Positions 9,402 to 17,049 of a stretch of 64,000 nt of DNA are shown one piece after another. The position numbers and the translations under genes are program-made. Position 1 is the stretch's first letter; the number at the start of each line of letters is the position of its first letter. The notes below the pieces were generated by a model, which saw nothing but the letters and a program-made list of their open reading frames with translations, made no database searches and was not told the origin of the DNA. Origin of the DNA: Rhizobium sullae (GTDB taxonomy: Bacteria; Pseudomonadota; Alphaproteobacteria; Rhizobiales; Rhizobiaceae); NCBI RefSeq assembly GCF_025200715.1, contig NZ_CP104144.1, positions 1,054,001 through 1,118,000 on the forward strand, given 5' to 3'.

Positions 9402-9938
9402 ATGTATCCGATCCATTCAATTATCGTAAGTACGGCGCTGTCCGCACTCTTGCTGGCTGGCAATGCCAGCGCCGCATCCAAGGCACAAGTGGACGACGCG
9501 ACAGCGAAGCTTGCCGCCGCCGCGTCGCCGATGAAGGCCGTGGCACTGGAAAAGCTCTATGTCGACCGCACGTGGAAATGGAAAGATGGGGGCGGGTTCT
9601 TTTCGGCCGACGGGAAACAGTTTACCGCGTGGTCACGCAAGAGGGCGGCTTGGTCCTACGCCGAGGGCCGTTGGTATGCGATCAATGGCGGAAAGCTCTG
9701 CTTGCGGGCTCGCTGGTCCAGCAAGATGGACTGGTCCAGCAAGATGGAAAGAGACGGCGCAGTCACATGTTTCCTGCATCGCGAAAAGGACGGCGTCATT
9801 TATCAAAAGCCAAGCTTGGGTGGCAAATGGTACGTCTTCCGGCATAATCCCGTTCGGGAGGGTGATGAATCGCTCAAGCTGGTTAAAGGCGATCGGGTGA
9901 GCAAGGAAGTGTCTCGTCTCAAAGACATTCGTCGATAA
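9402..9938 (+). CDS. second DUF995 secreted protein
   Basis: A 178-residue paralogue of the DUF995 protein at 7749: a signal peptide ending in GNASAAS (about residue 25), then KLYVDRTWKWKDGGGFF, WSYAEGRWY, LCLRARW, TCFLHR, VIYQKPS and KWYVFRH, aligning along its length with the first copy. It has an 18-base in-frame tandem duplication (WSSKMD twice) that the paralogue lacks. A ribosome site (CAGGAG) precedes ATG 9402. Function is unknown; it may work with the polysaccharide genes but could be transcribed on its own because a hairpin precedes it. Confidence 0.72.
   Translation: MYPIHSIIVSTALSALLLAGNASAASKAQVDDATAKLAAAASPMKAVALEKLYVDRTWKWKDGGGFFSADGKQFTAWSRKRAAWSYAEGRWYAINGGKLCLRARWSSKMDWSSKMERDGAVTCFLHREKDGVIYQKPSLGGKWYVFRHNPVREGDESLKLVKGDRVSKEVSRLKDIRR
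9713..9748 (+). repeat. 18-bp perfect tandem duplication inside the DUF995 gene
   Basis: CTGGTCCAGCAAGATGGA occurs twice back to back (9713-9730 and 9731-9748). It adds six residues without changing frame. The paralogue at 7749 has a single equivalent segment, so this is a recent insertion by slippage or unequal crossover. Confidence 0.9.
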
Positions 9939-9948
9939 ACACGGCGAA

Positions 9949-9979
9949 GAGCTGCCGAGCGGATCGGGCGCGGCAGCTC
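9949..9979. terminator. bidirectional hairpin between convergent genes
   Basis: GAGCTGCCG (9949-9957) pairs with CGGCAGCTC (9971-9979) over a 13-base loop, between the stop of the DUF995 gene and the stop of the convergent small gene at 10000. T-richness is weak on both sides, so termination is likely but unproven. Confidence 0.5.
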
Positions 9980-9999
9980 CTTCACTACGAAATTGCTCT

Positions 10000-10317
10000 C
10001 TAAACGTTTGGCCGCTTAAAAATGTTTGGAGTATAGCAACGCGCTTTTTGCCCAAAGCCGCTAGGCGTGCAGACATAAGGATTGCTGTTCATATATTGCG
10101 AGGCCGACACCTTCACGACCTTGCCAGCAGACTTCTTGGTATAACGAATTTCGTTATTGACCCGATATTTGACGAGGTAGACGGATCGTATCCCTTCTTT
10201 TGGTTTGCGGCTTTCTCCGGCTTGTGCGCTTGTGCTGAGAACCGCGGAAACTGCGAGTCCGATTGCCGCTGTCGTTATCCATTTCAGACTGTTCCGATGC
10301 GCGATGGAAAACTTCAT
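10000..10317 (-). CDS. small secreted protein of unknown function
   Basis: The 105-residue protein has a typical signal peptide (K-rich start, hydrophobic core TTAAIGLAVSAVLSTSA, cleavage after AQA about residue 32). The mature part is about 73 residues, basic, with SVYLVKYRVNNEIRYTKK and two cysteines (CTPSGFGQKARC) that could form a disulfide. The family is not recognised. It is transcribed toward the polysaccharide operon and shares the hairpin at 9949-9979 with it. The signal peptide and regular codon use make it more than a chance ORF. Confidence 0.6.
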   Translation of the reverse strand: MKFSIAHRNSLKWITTAAIGLAVSAVLSTSAQAGESRKPKEGIRSVYLVKYRVNNEIRYTKKSAGKVVKVSASQYMNSNPYVCTPSGFGQKARCYTPNIFKRPNV

Positions 10318-10367
10318 GTAGTAGCCTCCAATATTGTTGTTCTGGAGAGCGTTCTAGTGATCAGGAT

Positions 10368-10604
10368 TTAAGGTTCCGGCTGAACTATCCTGAATATTTT
10401 ACGCAAATTGTTGCTTCTCGACCGCCCCTCGCCCCTCATCGAACGCACATCTAATTGGCCAGCAGCCACAACCAGGGCCGCCACCACGGTATCATCATCC
10501 AGCAAATCCCGTTTGACGCTCGCAAAATACGAGTGAAGAACCTGCGATGCGAGGCCCTGAGTATGCAAGATATCCAGACAGGAATTGAGAAGCTTAATAG
10601 CCAT
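10368..10604 (-). CDS. hypothetical short protein
   Basis: A 78-residue frame begins MAIKLLNSCLDILHTQG, with GGAAAC about ten bases before the ATG. The first 50 residues look protein-like (amphipathic helix, then VVAALVVAAGQLD) and the tail is Arg/Ser-rich. No family is recognised. It lies between the secreted protein gene and the transposase tail; it may be a genuine small gene or a leftover of the transposon flank. Confidence 0.3.
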   Translation of the reverse strand: MAIKLLNSCLDILHTQGLASQVLHSYFASVKRDLLDDDTVVAALVVAAGQLDVRSMRGEGRSRSNNLRKIFRIVQPEP

Positions 10605-10622
10605 TCTATTGTTTCCAAAAAA

Positions 10623-10857
10623 CTAAGCGACCTTTTGTTCGTACTCAATCCGGCTGATCAGATCGAGCTCAAACTTTCCATACGGATTGACGTGTGAATA
10701 GATCAGTGGCGTCAGACCGCGATAATCGTCCGGCGTCAGCCGCTCAGACCATTTCGGCTCGATCAGAACAGATTGCAGCATCCGCGTGTTCACATAGACG
10801 AGTGATGCCTGCAGCAGATGCAGCGCCAGCACAGATATTTCCTCGTCCAGGCTTGGT
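10623..10857 (-). mobile_element. Tn3-family transposase, C-terminal remnant
   Basis: The last 75 or so residues read [54 protein letters not shown] and a tail ending in EQKVA. This is the C-terminal block of Tn3-family TnpA of the type common in rhizobia. Everything upstream in this frame is foreign: it runs into the ISNCY-type gene. TnpA is normally close to 1,000 residues, so less than a tenth remains. No Tn3 terminal repeat was identified. Confidence 0.7.
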
Positions 10858-12171
10858 GCCGCGTTTCTGATAGCCGTTGCTCTGGCTGCCATCGCTGATG
10901 CCGAACATATGATCCGTCTGGCCGGTGCGGCGCGGGCCGCTCTTGCTGCGTTGCTGTTGGCGCCCAGCCTGCAGCTCGGCGACGATCGAAAGCATGTCAT
11001 CCAGCCGTTTGTTCTCGACCACCTCGGAGCGATGCACGGAGCGTAAGGTGTCGAACGTTCTGTAGGGCAGGGAGGCTTCCCCGTCCGTGATCTCCAGGCG
11101 TCCGTCGGGATAGTCGCAAACGACCACCTTCTTGCCCGCCAGCGCCGTTGCGCGCTCTGTCGGATCGAGAATGAACATCACCTTGTCATAGCGCAGCGTC
11201 AAGGAATGCGACAGCTTACGAACCTCCTTGCGGCACATGGCACCATCGAGGTTCTCGTGATCCGCCAGCGGCCGATGCATGTCCTTGGGATTGCGTGGTG
11301 GCTTGCCGAAACGAAAGTTGAAATCCGCCATGAACTCCGGCGCATAGGCGTTGGCCGCGTCGATCGTATCGATACCGCGCAGCCGCAGCTCCTTGACGAG
11401 GCGATCCTGCAGCGTCTGATTGGCCCTTTCTACGCGGCCTTTGGCCTGCGGGGTGTTGGCGCAGATAATGTCGATGTTGAGCTCATACAGCGCCCGGCCG
11501 AATTGCGTCAGACCGCTCGTGCGGTCCTTCTCCGACGCATGCGTGCTGCGGAAGATGCCGTGCTTGTCGCTGTAGAACGCGATCGGCTTGCCCCATTGCT
11601 GCAAATAGGCCTTCGTCGCGTGCAGATAGTCGAAGGTGTTCTCTGAAGTCGCAAAGCGCAGATGCAACAGCTTGCCCGTGGCATCGTCGATATAGACCAG
11701 CAGGGCGCATTTGCCGCCGCGGTTCTCGAACCACCAGTGATGCGAGCCATCGATCTGCACGAGCTCACCAATACAATCGCGCCGGCCGCGCGGCTGGAAG
11801 ACCCGCTTCTTGCGCTCGCGGCGCGACACCCAGATGCCGGCTTCCATCATCCACTGGCGCAGCGTCTCCTTGCTGACGGCAATCCGGTGGCGTTCGATCA
11901 GCTTCTCGGCCGCCAGCGTTGGGCCAAAATCCGCGTAATGCTCACGCACCAGGTCGAGAGCCAGATTGCGGAAATCCTCGCTATGGCGCCGGTTGCTCGG
12001 ACGGCCGCGCTTCTTCGAAACGAGACCGTCAGCGCCATTCTCGTCATAGGCCTGCAGCAGCCGATGGACCTGGCTGCGACTGAGGCCAAGCAGCGCCGCC
12101 GCCCGTGTGACCGTCAGGCTGCCTTGGCGAACCCGCTGAATATGTTCAAGACGATGCAATTCCTTTTGAGA
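10858..12171 (-). mobile_element. ISNCY-family transposase, 3'-truncated
   Basis: Starting at MSQKELHRLEHIQRV (ATG 12171; an upstream in-frame ATG is less likely), the product has an N-terminal helix-turn-helix (AAALLGLSRSQVHRLLQAY), a linker (SKKRGRPSNR) and an RNase H-fold integrase core with IDGSHHWWF, YSDKHGIFR and KGRVERANQTLQDRLVKELR, giving a D-D-E triad. The C-terminal part continues to [11 protein letters not shown] and then runs out of family sequence at about 10850, where the Tn3 remnant begins; the frame stays open to 10744 through Tn3 sequence. The copy is probably inactive because its 3' end is missing. Confidence 0.8.
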
Positions 12172-12284
12172 CATGACAATCAAACAAGACATGACGACTC
12201 CGAACAAAGATGACCTCGGCCACGATGCACGTCGCTAATCTTGCTTCCCAACGCTGACGTTCGACCAGCATCCCAAGAGGCGAC

Positions 12285-12331
12285 GACTGTCGCATCTCTA
12301 ACTGGCCCAACTGTCGCATTACTAAATAGCC
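12285..12331. repeat. tandem imperfect repeats upstream of the ISNCY transposase
   Basis: GACTGTCGCATCTCTAACTGG (from about 12286) and AACTGTCGCATTACTAAATAG (from about 12309) are related 23-base units, sharing ACTGTCGCAT and CTAA. Repeats of this kind at an element's outer end usually serve as transposase-binding sites. They mark the probable left boundary of the element; the right boundary is lost. Confidence 0.5.
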
Positions 12332-12778
12332 CTTACACACACATATCGCATAAGATAGATTATGGAACGTCAGAGCGGTTTGCCGACTGTTGCTTTTTCT
12401 GTGGGTATGGAAGGTTCGCATTGGTCTCTTCGAGCGCGGGTCATTATGCCGGTCAATCTAGCTTCTCCATCGTTACCGCCGACGATGTCCGGCCTGGTCA
12501 GTCAGCATCGGCCCTTCCGGCGCTCCACGTTCCTGGGCGACGATCTGGAACGACGTTCTGACGCAAGGCCACCGCTGCGCAAACTCTTTCCTGGCGTCAG
12601 GTGAGTCCGGCCGATCGTCACCGTCGACGTCGCCTATCGTGGCCGCACCGGCGACGGCCTCTTATCGCCCAGGGTCGGACCGTTCGGATAATGCCCCAAA
12701 GATGGTCTGACTCACCCGCGAGATAACCGAGACGGTCGAGTGCATCACGGCCCAGTTCGGCTTTAAGTCCCAATCCCT
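12332..12778. other. intergenic debris without recognisable gene
   Basis: About 450 bases between the IS end and the acetyltransferase. All frames are short. One frame (12599-12690) reads VRPIVTVDVAYRGRTGDGLL, vaguely like the C-terminal part of an ATP-dependent DNA ligase, but it is too short to call. Confidence 0.4.
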
Positions 12779-13288
12779 CTAAATCGGACGGTCAAATGAA
12801 AGTAGCAGACTTTCCACCCCGCCCTCGATGACGTCTCGATACGGCAGAAACCCTGCGGACAGCGAACCACGAATAGCTATTTTGTTCTCTTTAGCGTGAC
12901 AGATGAAGCATTTGCAGTCTTGGGGAAAAATGGAAGGAACCACGTTCAGAACATAGGAGCGAAGCATAGCCTTCCCCAAGCCCCTCCCCATGAAACGCGG
13001 CTCACCGATAAATAGGTCGACCGCTACGCCGTCGTGCTCGCCCATCTCAGACGCGAAATCGGGATAGTTGCGAAGCAAATAGCACTGCAACATTCCAAAA
13101 GGCTTCCCTCTATAAAAAGCTATATGGCAATGGGTGGGATGGCTTGGGCTCAGGCGCTCAGAATACTTCCCCTGAACTTCCTCGATCGTTGTTGGCGTCT
13201 TCTGATAGTGAGCACGCATATGAGGGCTATTTAGCCATTCACACAATATCGGAAAATCTGCTTCGGTCAGTGGCCTGAAATCAATCAT
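12779..13288 (-). CDS. GNAT acetyltransferase, AAC(6')-like
   Basis: The 169-residue protein begins MIDFRPLTEADFPILCEWLNSPHMRAHYQ, then EEVQGKYSERL, IAFYRGKPFGMLQCY, the acetyl-CoA-binding segment FMGRGLGKAMLRSYV and a C-terminal AIRGSLSAGFLPYR. This is the pattern of the aminoglycoside 6'-N-acetyltransferase / siderophore acyltransferase GNAT group (WLN and VQxxY blocks). An upstream in-frame ATG (13327) is possible, but the family starts at MIDF. It sits in a transposon-flanked patch next to a truncated kinase gene, suggesting acquisition. Substrate is not determinable; resistance is only a possibility. Confidence 0.75.
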   Translation of the reverse strand: MIDFRPLTEADFPILCEWLNSPHMRAHYQKTPTTIEEVQGKYSERLSPSHPTHCHIAFYRGKPFGMLQCYLLRNYPDFASEMGEHDGVAVDLFIGEPRFMGRGLGKAMLRSYVLNVVPSIFPQDCKCFICHAKENKIAIRGSLSAGFLPYRDVIEGGVESLLLSFDRPI

Positions 13289-13348
13289 CTGGGGCTGTAC
13301 CTTTAGGTCGTGATTCGAGCATCGCATCAGGAAAGCGAAAGACGCACC

Positions 13349-13591
13349 ATGCCTGTCGCTATTTTGATCGGAGCTTCTGGGTCGGGCAAGACCACGATTG
13401 CTCGGGCCGTCTCGGAACGCTTTCGAGACAATGTCGAAGTTCTCTTCTTTGACCGGATAGGCGTGCCTACCTTCGAGGACATGGTGAGAGAATATGGGTC
13501 GAGTGAGGCGTGGCAGCGGGCCAAGACCATTGAATGGATGAAAGACATATCAAGTGTCCGCCATATTCCCGCAACCACCTCTTGCCGTTGA
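13349..13591 (+). pseudogene. truncated P-loop nucleotide kinase/ATPase
   Basis: The frame from ATG 13349 reads MPVAILIGASGSGKTTIARAVSERF with a canonical Walker A (GASGSGKTT), then FFDRIGVPTFEDMVREYGSSEAWQRAKTIEWMKDI. Family-like sequence ends near 13550 and the ORF closes after about 80 residues, before any Walker B or lid region. P-loop kinases of this type have about 160-200 residues, so the 3' half is missing, probably lost in the rearrangement that joined this patch to the lacI gene. It is divergent from the acetyltransferase. Confidence 0.65.
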
Positions 13592-13602
13592 CGCGTACGC
13601 TG

Positions 13603-13619
13603 AAAAAACCGGCCGGTTT
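13603..13619 (-). terminator. short hairpin with T-run after lacI
   Basis: Read on the minus strand, AAACC GGCC GGTTT is followed by a run that extends to six T, 31 bases past the lacI stop. The stem is only five pairs, so this is a weak intrinsic terminator candidate. Confidence 0.4.
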
Positions 13620-13649
13620 GCGCTCAACCAGGTGTCCCGCTTCGTGGCA

Positions 13650-14669
13650 CTACAAGGAGCACACCGAAGTTCGCTCGACCAATTTACAGGACACAACGCG
13701 GCGGCTCGGACAGACCTCAGTTCCGGCCACCACGCTGTTCAACAGTTCCGCCCCTTCGAGGCCGAGATTATAATACGGCAAAGCCGCAGTGGTCAGCTCC
13801 GGCTTCAGCGCCTGGGAAACGGTCCGGAAGTCGTCAAAGCCGACGATACTCACATCCTCGGGGATACGGAAACCCAATGCCATGGCCGCAATGTAGACTT
13901 GGATCGCCATTTCGTCGTTGCCGCTCATGATTGCCGTCGGTCGATCCTTTTGTTGAAGCATCTCGGTTGCGGCAGCAAAAACGTAGTTCTTCTCTGCTCC
14001 TACCGGTCCTTCCATCCCGAGACGGATAGTCAGGTCGTTCTCCCCAAGGCCAAAATCTCCGATGGTTTTGCGGAATGCATCGAGGCGCAGTTCCGCGCCC
14101 AACAAAATGGGATTGAGCCGGATGTAGCCGATCTTTCGATGGCCCCTTTCAAGCAGATAGCGTGTCAGGTCCTGCGCACCCTGATAGTCATCGGGTTCGA
14201 TCGACGGCAACAGCTCGCCCGTGCGAGGTCGACAGTTGATCATGACTGTGGGGATGCCGACGTCGCCGGTTTCGGGATCAACAATGCGATGGTACATCGT
14301 TACGTAGAGAACACCGTCAATGCGATGCGATTGGAACAGTTTCCAAATTTTAATTTCCTGCTCGGACGCACCGCCGGTGTTTGCCATCAGGATGGTTTTG
14401 CCGTTAGCATTAGCCCAATCCTGGATCCCGCGAACGATATCCACTGAATAAGGCGTCGTCGACACGTAGTCAGCGATGATACCAAATGTGTTGGAGCGAC
14501 TTGAGCGTATTTGGCGCGCGGCCATATTAGGCACATATCCGAGGTCTCGAATTGCCCTTTCTACCCTCTCCCTCGTTTCCTCGGTCACATATGGTTCGCC
14601 GTTAATGACCCGCGACACAGTTTTGTTGGAAACCCCCGCCACTTTCGCGACGCTGACTATGCTGACCAT
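13650..14669 (-). CDS. LacI-family repressor of the fructan locus
   Basis: From ATG 14669 (AAGGAGA nine bases upstream) the protein has 339 residues. The N-terminal HTH and hinge are VSIVSVAKVAGVSNKTVSRVINGEPYVTEETRERV ... LGYVPNMAARQIRSSRSNTFGII in pieces; the rest is a periplasmic-binding-protein-like effector domain (RGIQDWANANGK, RHRKIGYIR-like ERGHRKIGYIR, IMSGNDEMAIQVYIAA, IVGFDD). A longer in-frame ORF to 14867 crosses the operators and is rejected. It is divergent from the ABC transporter genes, with three operator-like repeats between. The ligand is probably a fructan-derived sugar (inferred). Confidence 0.88.
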   Translation of the reverse strand: MVSIVSVAKVAGVSNKTVSRVINGEPYVTEETRERVERAIRDLGYVPNMAARQIRSSRSNTFGIIADYVSTTPYSVDIVRGIQDWANANGKTILMANTGGASEQEIKIWKLFQSHRIDGVLYVTMYHRIVDPETGDVGIPTVMINCRPRTGELLPSIEPDDYQGAQDLTRYLLERGHRKIGYIRLNPILLGAELRLDAFRKTIGDFGLGENDLTIRLGMEGPVGAEKNYVFAAATEMLQQKDRPTAIMSGNDEMAIQVYIAAMALGFRIPEDVSIVGFDDFRTVSQALKPELTTAALPYYNLGLEGAELLNSVVAGTEVCPSRRVVSCKLVERTSVCSL

Positions 14670-14712
14670 GTATGCCGATCTCCTTGCTGGGATTCTTTTT
14701 AAACCAGACGCA

Positions 14713-14770
14713 TGACAACGTCGACATATTTCTCTGACAACGTCGACATTCAACATTGACAACGTTGTCA
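14713..14770. promoter_or_regulatory. three LacI-type operators at exact 22-bp spacing
   Basis: TGACAACGTCGACA occurs at 14713-14726 and 14735-14748, and TGACAACGTTGTCA, a perfect 14-base palindrome, at 14757-14770. The start-to-start distance is 22 bases in both cases, about two helical turns, so the sites lie on nearly the same DNA face. They fill the gap between lacI and the substrate-binding protein gene. The CG centre is typical of LacI/GalR operators. Binding by the adjacent LacI protein is inferred. Confidence 0.8.
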
Positions 14771-14785
14771 TGCGGAGACTATCTT
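14756..14785 (+). promoter_or_regulatory. sigma70-like promoter overlapping the proximal operator
   Basis: TTGACA (14756-14761), an 18-base spacer and TATCTT (14780-14785) form a plausible promoter for the transporter genes. The -35 box lies at the edge of the palindromic operator at 14757-14770, so repressor and RNA polymerase would compete. Confidence 0.5.
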
Positions 14786-14839
14786 CGCAGCAGGAAGGAG
14801 GGCTCAATGCCAGCGCAACGAGCCCAATGGGAGGAATCG

Positions 14840-16099
14840 ATGAAAAAATTGCTCTGCGCCAGCGCACTCGCGCTTGTTTTCATGGCCGCCACTGCCAATG
14901 CCGAAACCATCAACATTCTGGTGGAAGGTGGCGGCGAAATGTTACAGAAGTCGGTCGCCGAGAAATTTACTGCCGAAACAGGCATCAAGGTGAACTTCAC
15001 GGTCGTGCCCTATCAAGGCGTCTTTGACAAATTCTCAGCCGAGATTGCTTCCGGTTCGTCCGCGTTCGATGTCGTGACGATCGATGTCGTATGGAATGCG
15101 AAGTTTGCAGACCATGTCGAAGACCTCTCTCCTCTTTTCAACGATGAGGTTCGTGCGGATTTTCCGCCTGTCTTGCTTGCCGATGCAAAGGTCAGCGACA
15201 AATTGATCGGCATGCCCGCATGGGCGAATGCAGAGATCGTCTTCTATCGAAAGGATCTCTTCGACAAGGCGGAGGAAAAGGAGGCTTTTCAGGCAAAGTT
15301 TGGCTATCCTCTCGCGCCGCCCAAAACCTGGCAGCAATGGCGCGACATTGCGAAATTTTTCACGCGCGACACTGACGGCGATGGAAAGACTGATTTCTGG
15401 GGCACCCATACCATCGGCACCTTTTCAGAGGAATGGATGGCGCATGTCCTGCAGGCGGGTTCGCCCGGGGTGATCCTCGACAAGGATGGACAGGTTATAA
15501 TCGACAATGAAGCGCACAAGAAGGCGCTCGAGTTCTACATCGCGCCGCACTGCACCGATCATTCCGTCCCTGAAAACGTCAATGAAATCGGCTGGGGCGA
15601 AGCCCAGAACCTCTTCTACCAGGGCAAGACCGCGATGATGAAATTCTGGGGCCACGCATACAAGATGACGCCCCCGGACTCCAAGATCAGCGGTCAGGTC
15701 GGCGTTGCACCGATGCTGGCTGGCGATGCTGGAATCGGGGCCATTCCCGGTCCATGGTACAACGTCGTCCCATCGACCTCCCAGCACAAGGACGCCGCCA
15801 AAAAATTCATCGCGTTTGCGATCGCTAATAACGCGCTGGGCATCGAGGCGCCGCTCGGCCTCGCCGCGACGAATTCCGCTTATCGCAGCTATGCCGGCAA
15901 GCCCGGCTATGAGCATTTCACGCCGCTTCTCGAGACGCTGAGCGCTCCGGCGACGCAAGGTCGACCGATAACAGGGAAATATCAGGAAATAGTCGACGAA
16001 GCGGTGCTGCCCGCCGTCCAGCAGGCGCTTACCTGTAAGGCGGATATCGGTGAAGTCCTGACGGAAGCCAGGGAAACGATTGAGGACATTCTCAACTAG
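14840..16099 (+). CDS. ABC sugar transporter substrate-binding protein (fructan locus)
   Basis: The start at ATG 14840 (GGGAGGA upstream) gives 419 residues with a signal peptide MKKLLCASALALVFMAATANA. The mature part is a family-1 extracellular sugar-binding protein: INILVEGGGEMLQKSVAEKFTAETGIKV, VTIDVVWNAKFADHVEDLSPL, GMPAWANAEIVFYRKDLF and TWQQWRDIAKFFT. It should capture an oligosaccharide in the periplasm and deliver it to the permeases encoded next. With a GH91 and a GH32 enzyme downstream, the cargo is probably inulin-type oligofructose or difructose anhydride (inferred). A hairpin separates it from the permease genes. Confidence 0.9.
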   Translation: MKKLLCASALALVFMAATANAETINILVEGGGEMLQKSVAEKFTAETGIKVNFTVVPYQGVFDKFSAEIASGSSAFDVVTIDVVWNAKFADHVEDLSPLFNDEVRADFPPVLLADAKVSDKLIGMPAWANAEIVFYRKDLFDKAEEKEAFQAKFGYPLAPPKTWQQWRDIAKFFTRDTDGDGKTDFWGTHTIGTFSEEWMAHVLQAGSPGVILDKDGQVIIDNEAHKKALEFYIAPHCTDHSVPENVNEIGWGEAQNLFYQGKTAMMKFWGHAYKMTPPDSKISGQVGVAPMLAGDAGIGAIPGPWYNVVPSTSQHKDAAKKFIAFAIANNALGIEAPLGLAATNSAYRSYAGKPGYEHFTPLLETLSAPATQGRPITGKYQEIVDEAVLPAVQQALTCKADIGEVLTEARETIEDILN

Positions 16100-16121
16100 C
16101 CTCGCACATTCCTCAACATCG

Positions 16122-16144
16122 CGCGGGTGGATATGCCACCCGCG
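16122..16144 (+). terminator. intercistronic hairpin between binding protein and permease
   Basis: CGCGGGTGG (16122-16130) pairs with CCACCCGCG (16136-16144) around ATATG. No T-tract follows. A stem here resembles the malE-malF arrangement, where a hairpin protects the abundant binding-protein message and lowers permease expression; that role is inferred. Confidence 0.6.
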
Positions 16145-16167
16145 TCCTTTAGCTTTCGGAGACGGAC

Positions 16168-17049
16168 ATGTCGGGTGAAGACCGATTTGTACTTTGCATG
16201 CTCGCGCCTGCAGTCGCCATCCTCGGCGTGCTGGTCGCTTACCCGGTGGGGCTCCTGGTACTCGACTCCTTTTTCAAGGTCGATACGATCACGCCCCATC
16301 TACGCGAATGGGTCGGCCTGCAGAACTATGTCGATGCCCTGACGTCGAAACGTGTTGCGGAAAGCGCTCTGCGGACCGTTCAGTATTCGGTCTTCGCGCT
16401 CTTTTTCGAGTTCACGTTCGGCTTCTGTGCGGCTCTGCTTTTTTCGGCGCTTGCCGGCCAATCGCGGTGGCATCGCACGATCTTCGCTCTGCCGCTGATG
16501 GTTCCTCCCATCGTCGCGGGTCTACTCTGGCGATTTCTGCTCGTCGGCAATATCGGCATCCTGAACTACGGGCTCGTCCGTCTGGGTCTCATAAGCGATC
16601 CGGAAGCGATCGCATGGTTGTCCAGCAAAGATATCGTCATCTATTCTGTTTCCTTTGCCGACATCTGGCTGACGACTTCCTTTGTCGCCCTTGTGTCCTT
16701 TGCCGGGCTGACGAACATCCCGAAAGACCTGCTGGAGGCAGCGCGGATCGACGGGGCGAATGCGCTCAAGCGCTTTTGGCATGTCACCCTTCCCCTCATG
16801 CGGCCGGTGATCGCCGTCGTGGTGATCGTGCGGGGCGTGGATGCTGCAAAGACATTCGACCTGATCTGGATACAGACGCAGGGTGGTCCCAGTCACGCTT
16901 CTGAAGTGTTCTCGATGAACATCTACCAGCGCATGGTTCGGTTCGGCGATCTCGGCGAGGCTTCCGCGTCCGGAACATTGTTTCTCATCGTCATGATGCT
17001 CTTGGCGGCAGTCGCCTATTGGAAGATATGGAGGCCGGTACATGCGTAG
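16168..17049 (+). CDS. ABC sugar transporter permease 1 (MalF-like)
   Basis: The 293-residue inner-membrane protein has about six helices and the EAA loop seen as LEAARIDGANALKRFWHVTLPLMRPV (shown in two parts: EAARIDGANALKRF and HVTLPLMRP). PGWFP-like N-terminal features (FLLxPAV: LCMLAPAVAILGVLVAYPVG) match MalF/UgpA-type carbohydrate permeases. ATG 16168 follows GGAGACGGAC. The stop overlaps the start of the second permease by eight bases, indicating coupled translation of a heterodimer. Confidence 0.9.
   Translation: MSGEDRFVLCMLAPAVAILGVLVAYPVGLLVLDSFFKVDTITPHLREWVGLQNYVDALTSKRVAESALRTVQYSVFALFFEFTFGFCAALLFSALAGQSRWHRTIFALPLMVPPIVAGLLWRFLLVGNIGILNYGLVRLGLISDPEAIAWLSSKDIVIYSVSFADIWLTTSFVALVSFAGLTNIPKDLLEAARIDGANALKRFWHVTLPLMRPVIAVVVIVRGVDAAKTFDLIWIQTQGGPSHASEVFSMNIYQRMVRFGDLGEASASGTLFLIVMMLLAAVAYWKIWRPVHA

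Noticed and set aside
12599..12690. A frame like the end of an ATP-dependent DNA ligase (VTVDVAYRGRTGDGLL)
   Set aside because: Only about 25 residues, no neighbouring ligase motif and a stop directly after; could be chance.
13554..14447. Long plus-strand ORF opposite the lacI gene
   Set aside because: Antisense to a well-supported LacI protein, with no family resemblance and no ribosome site.
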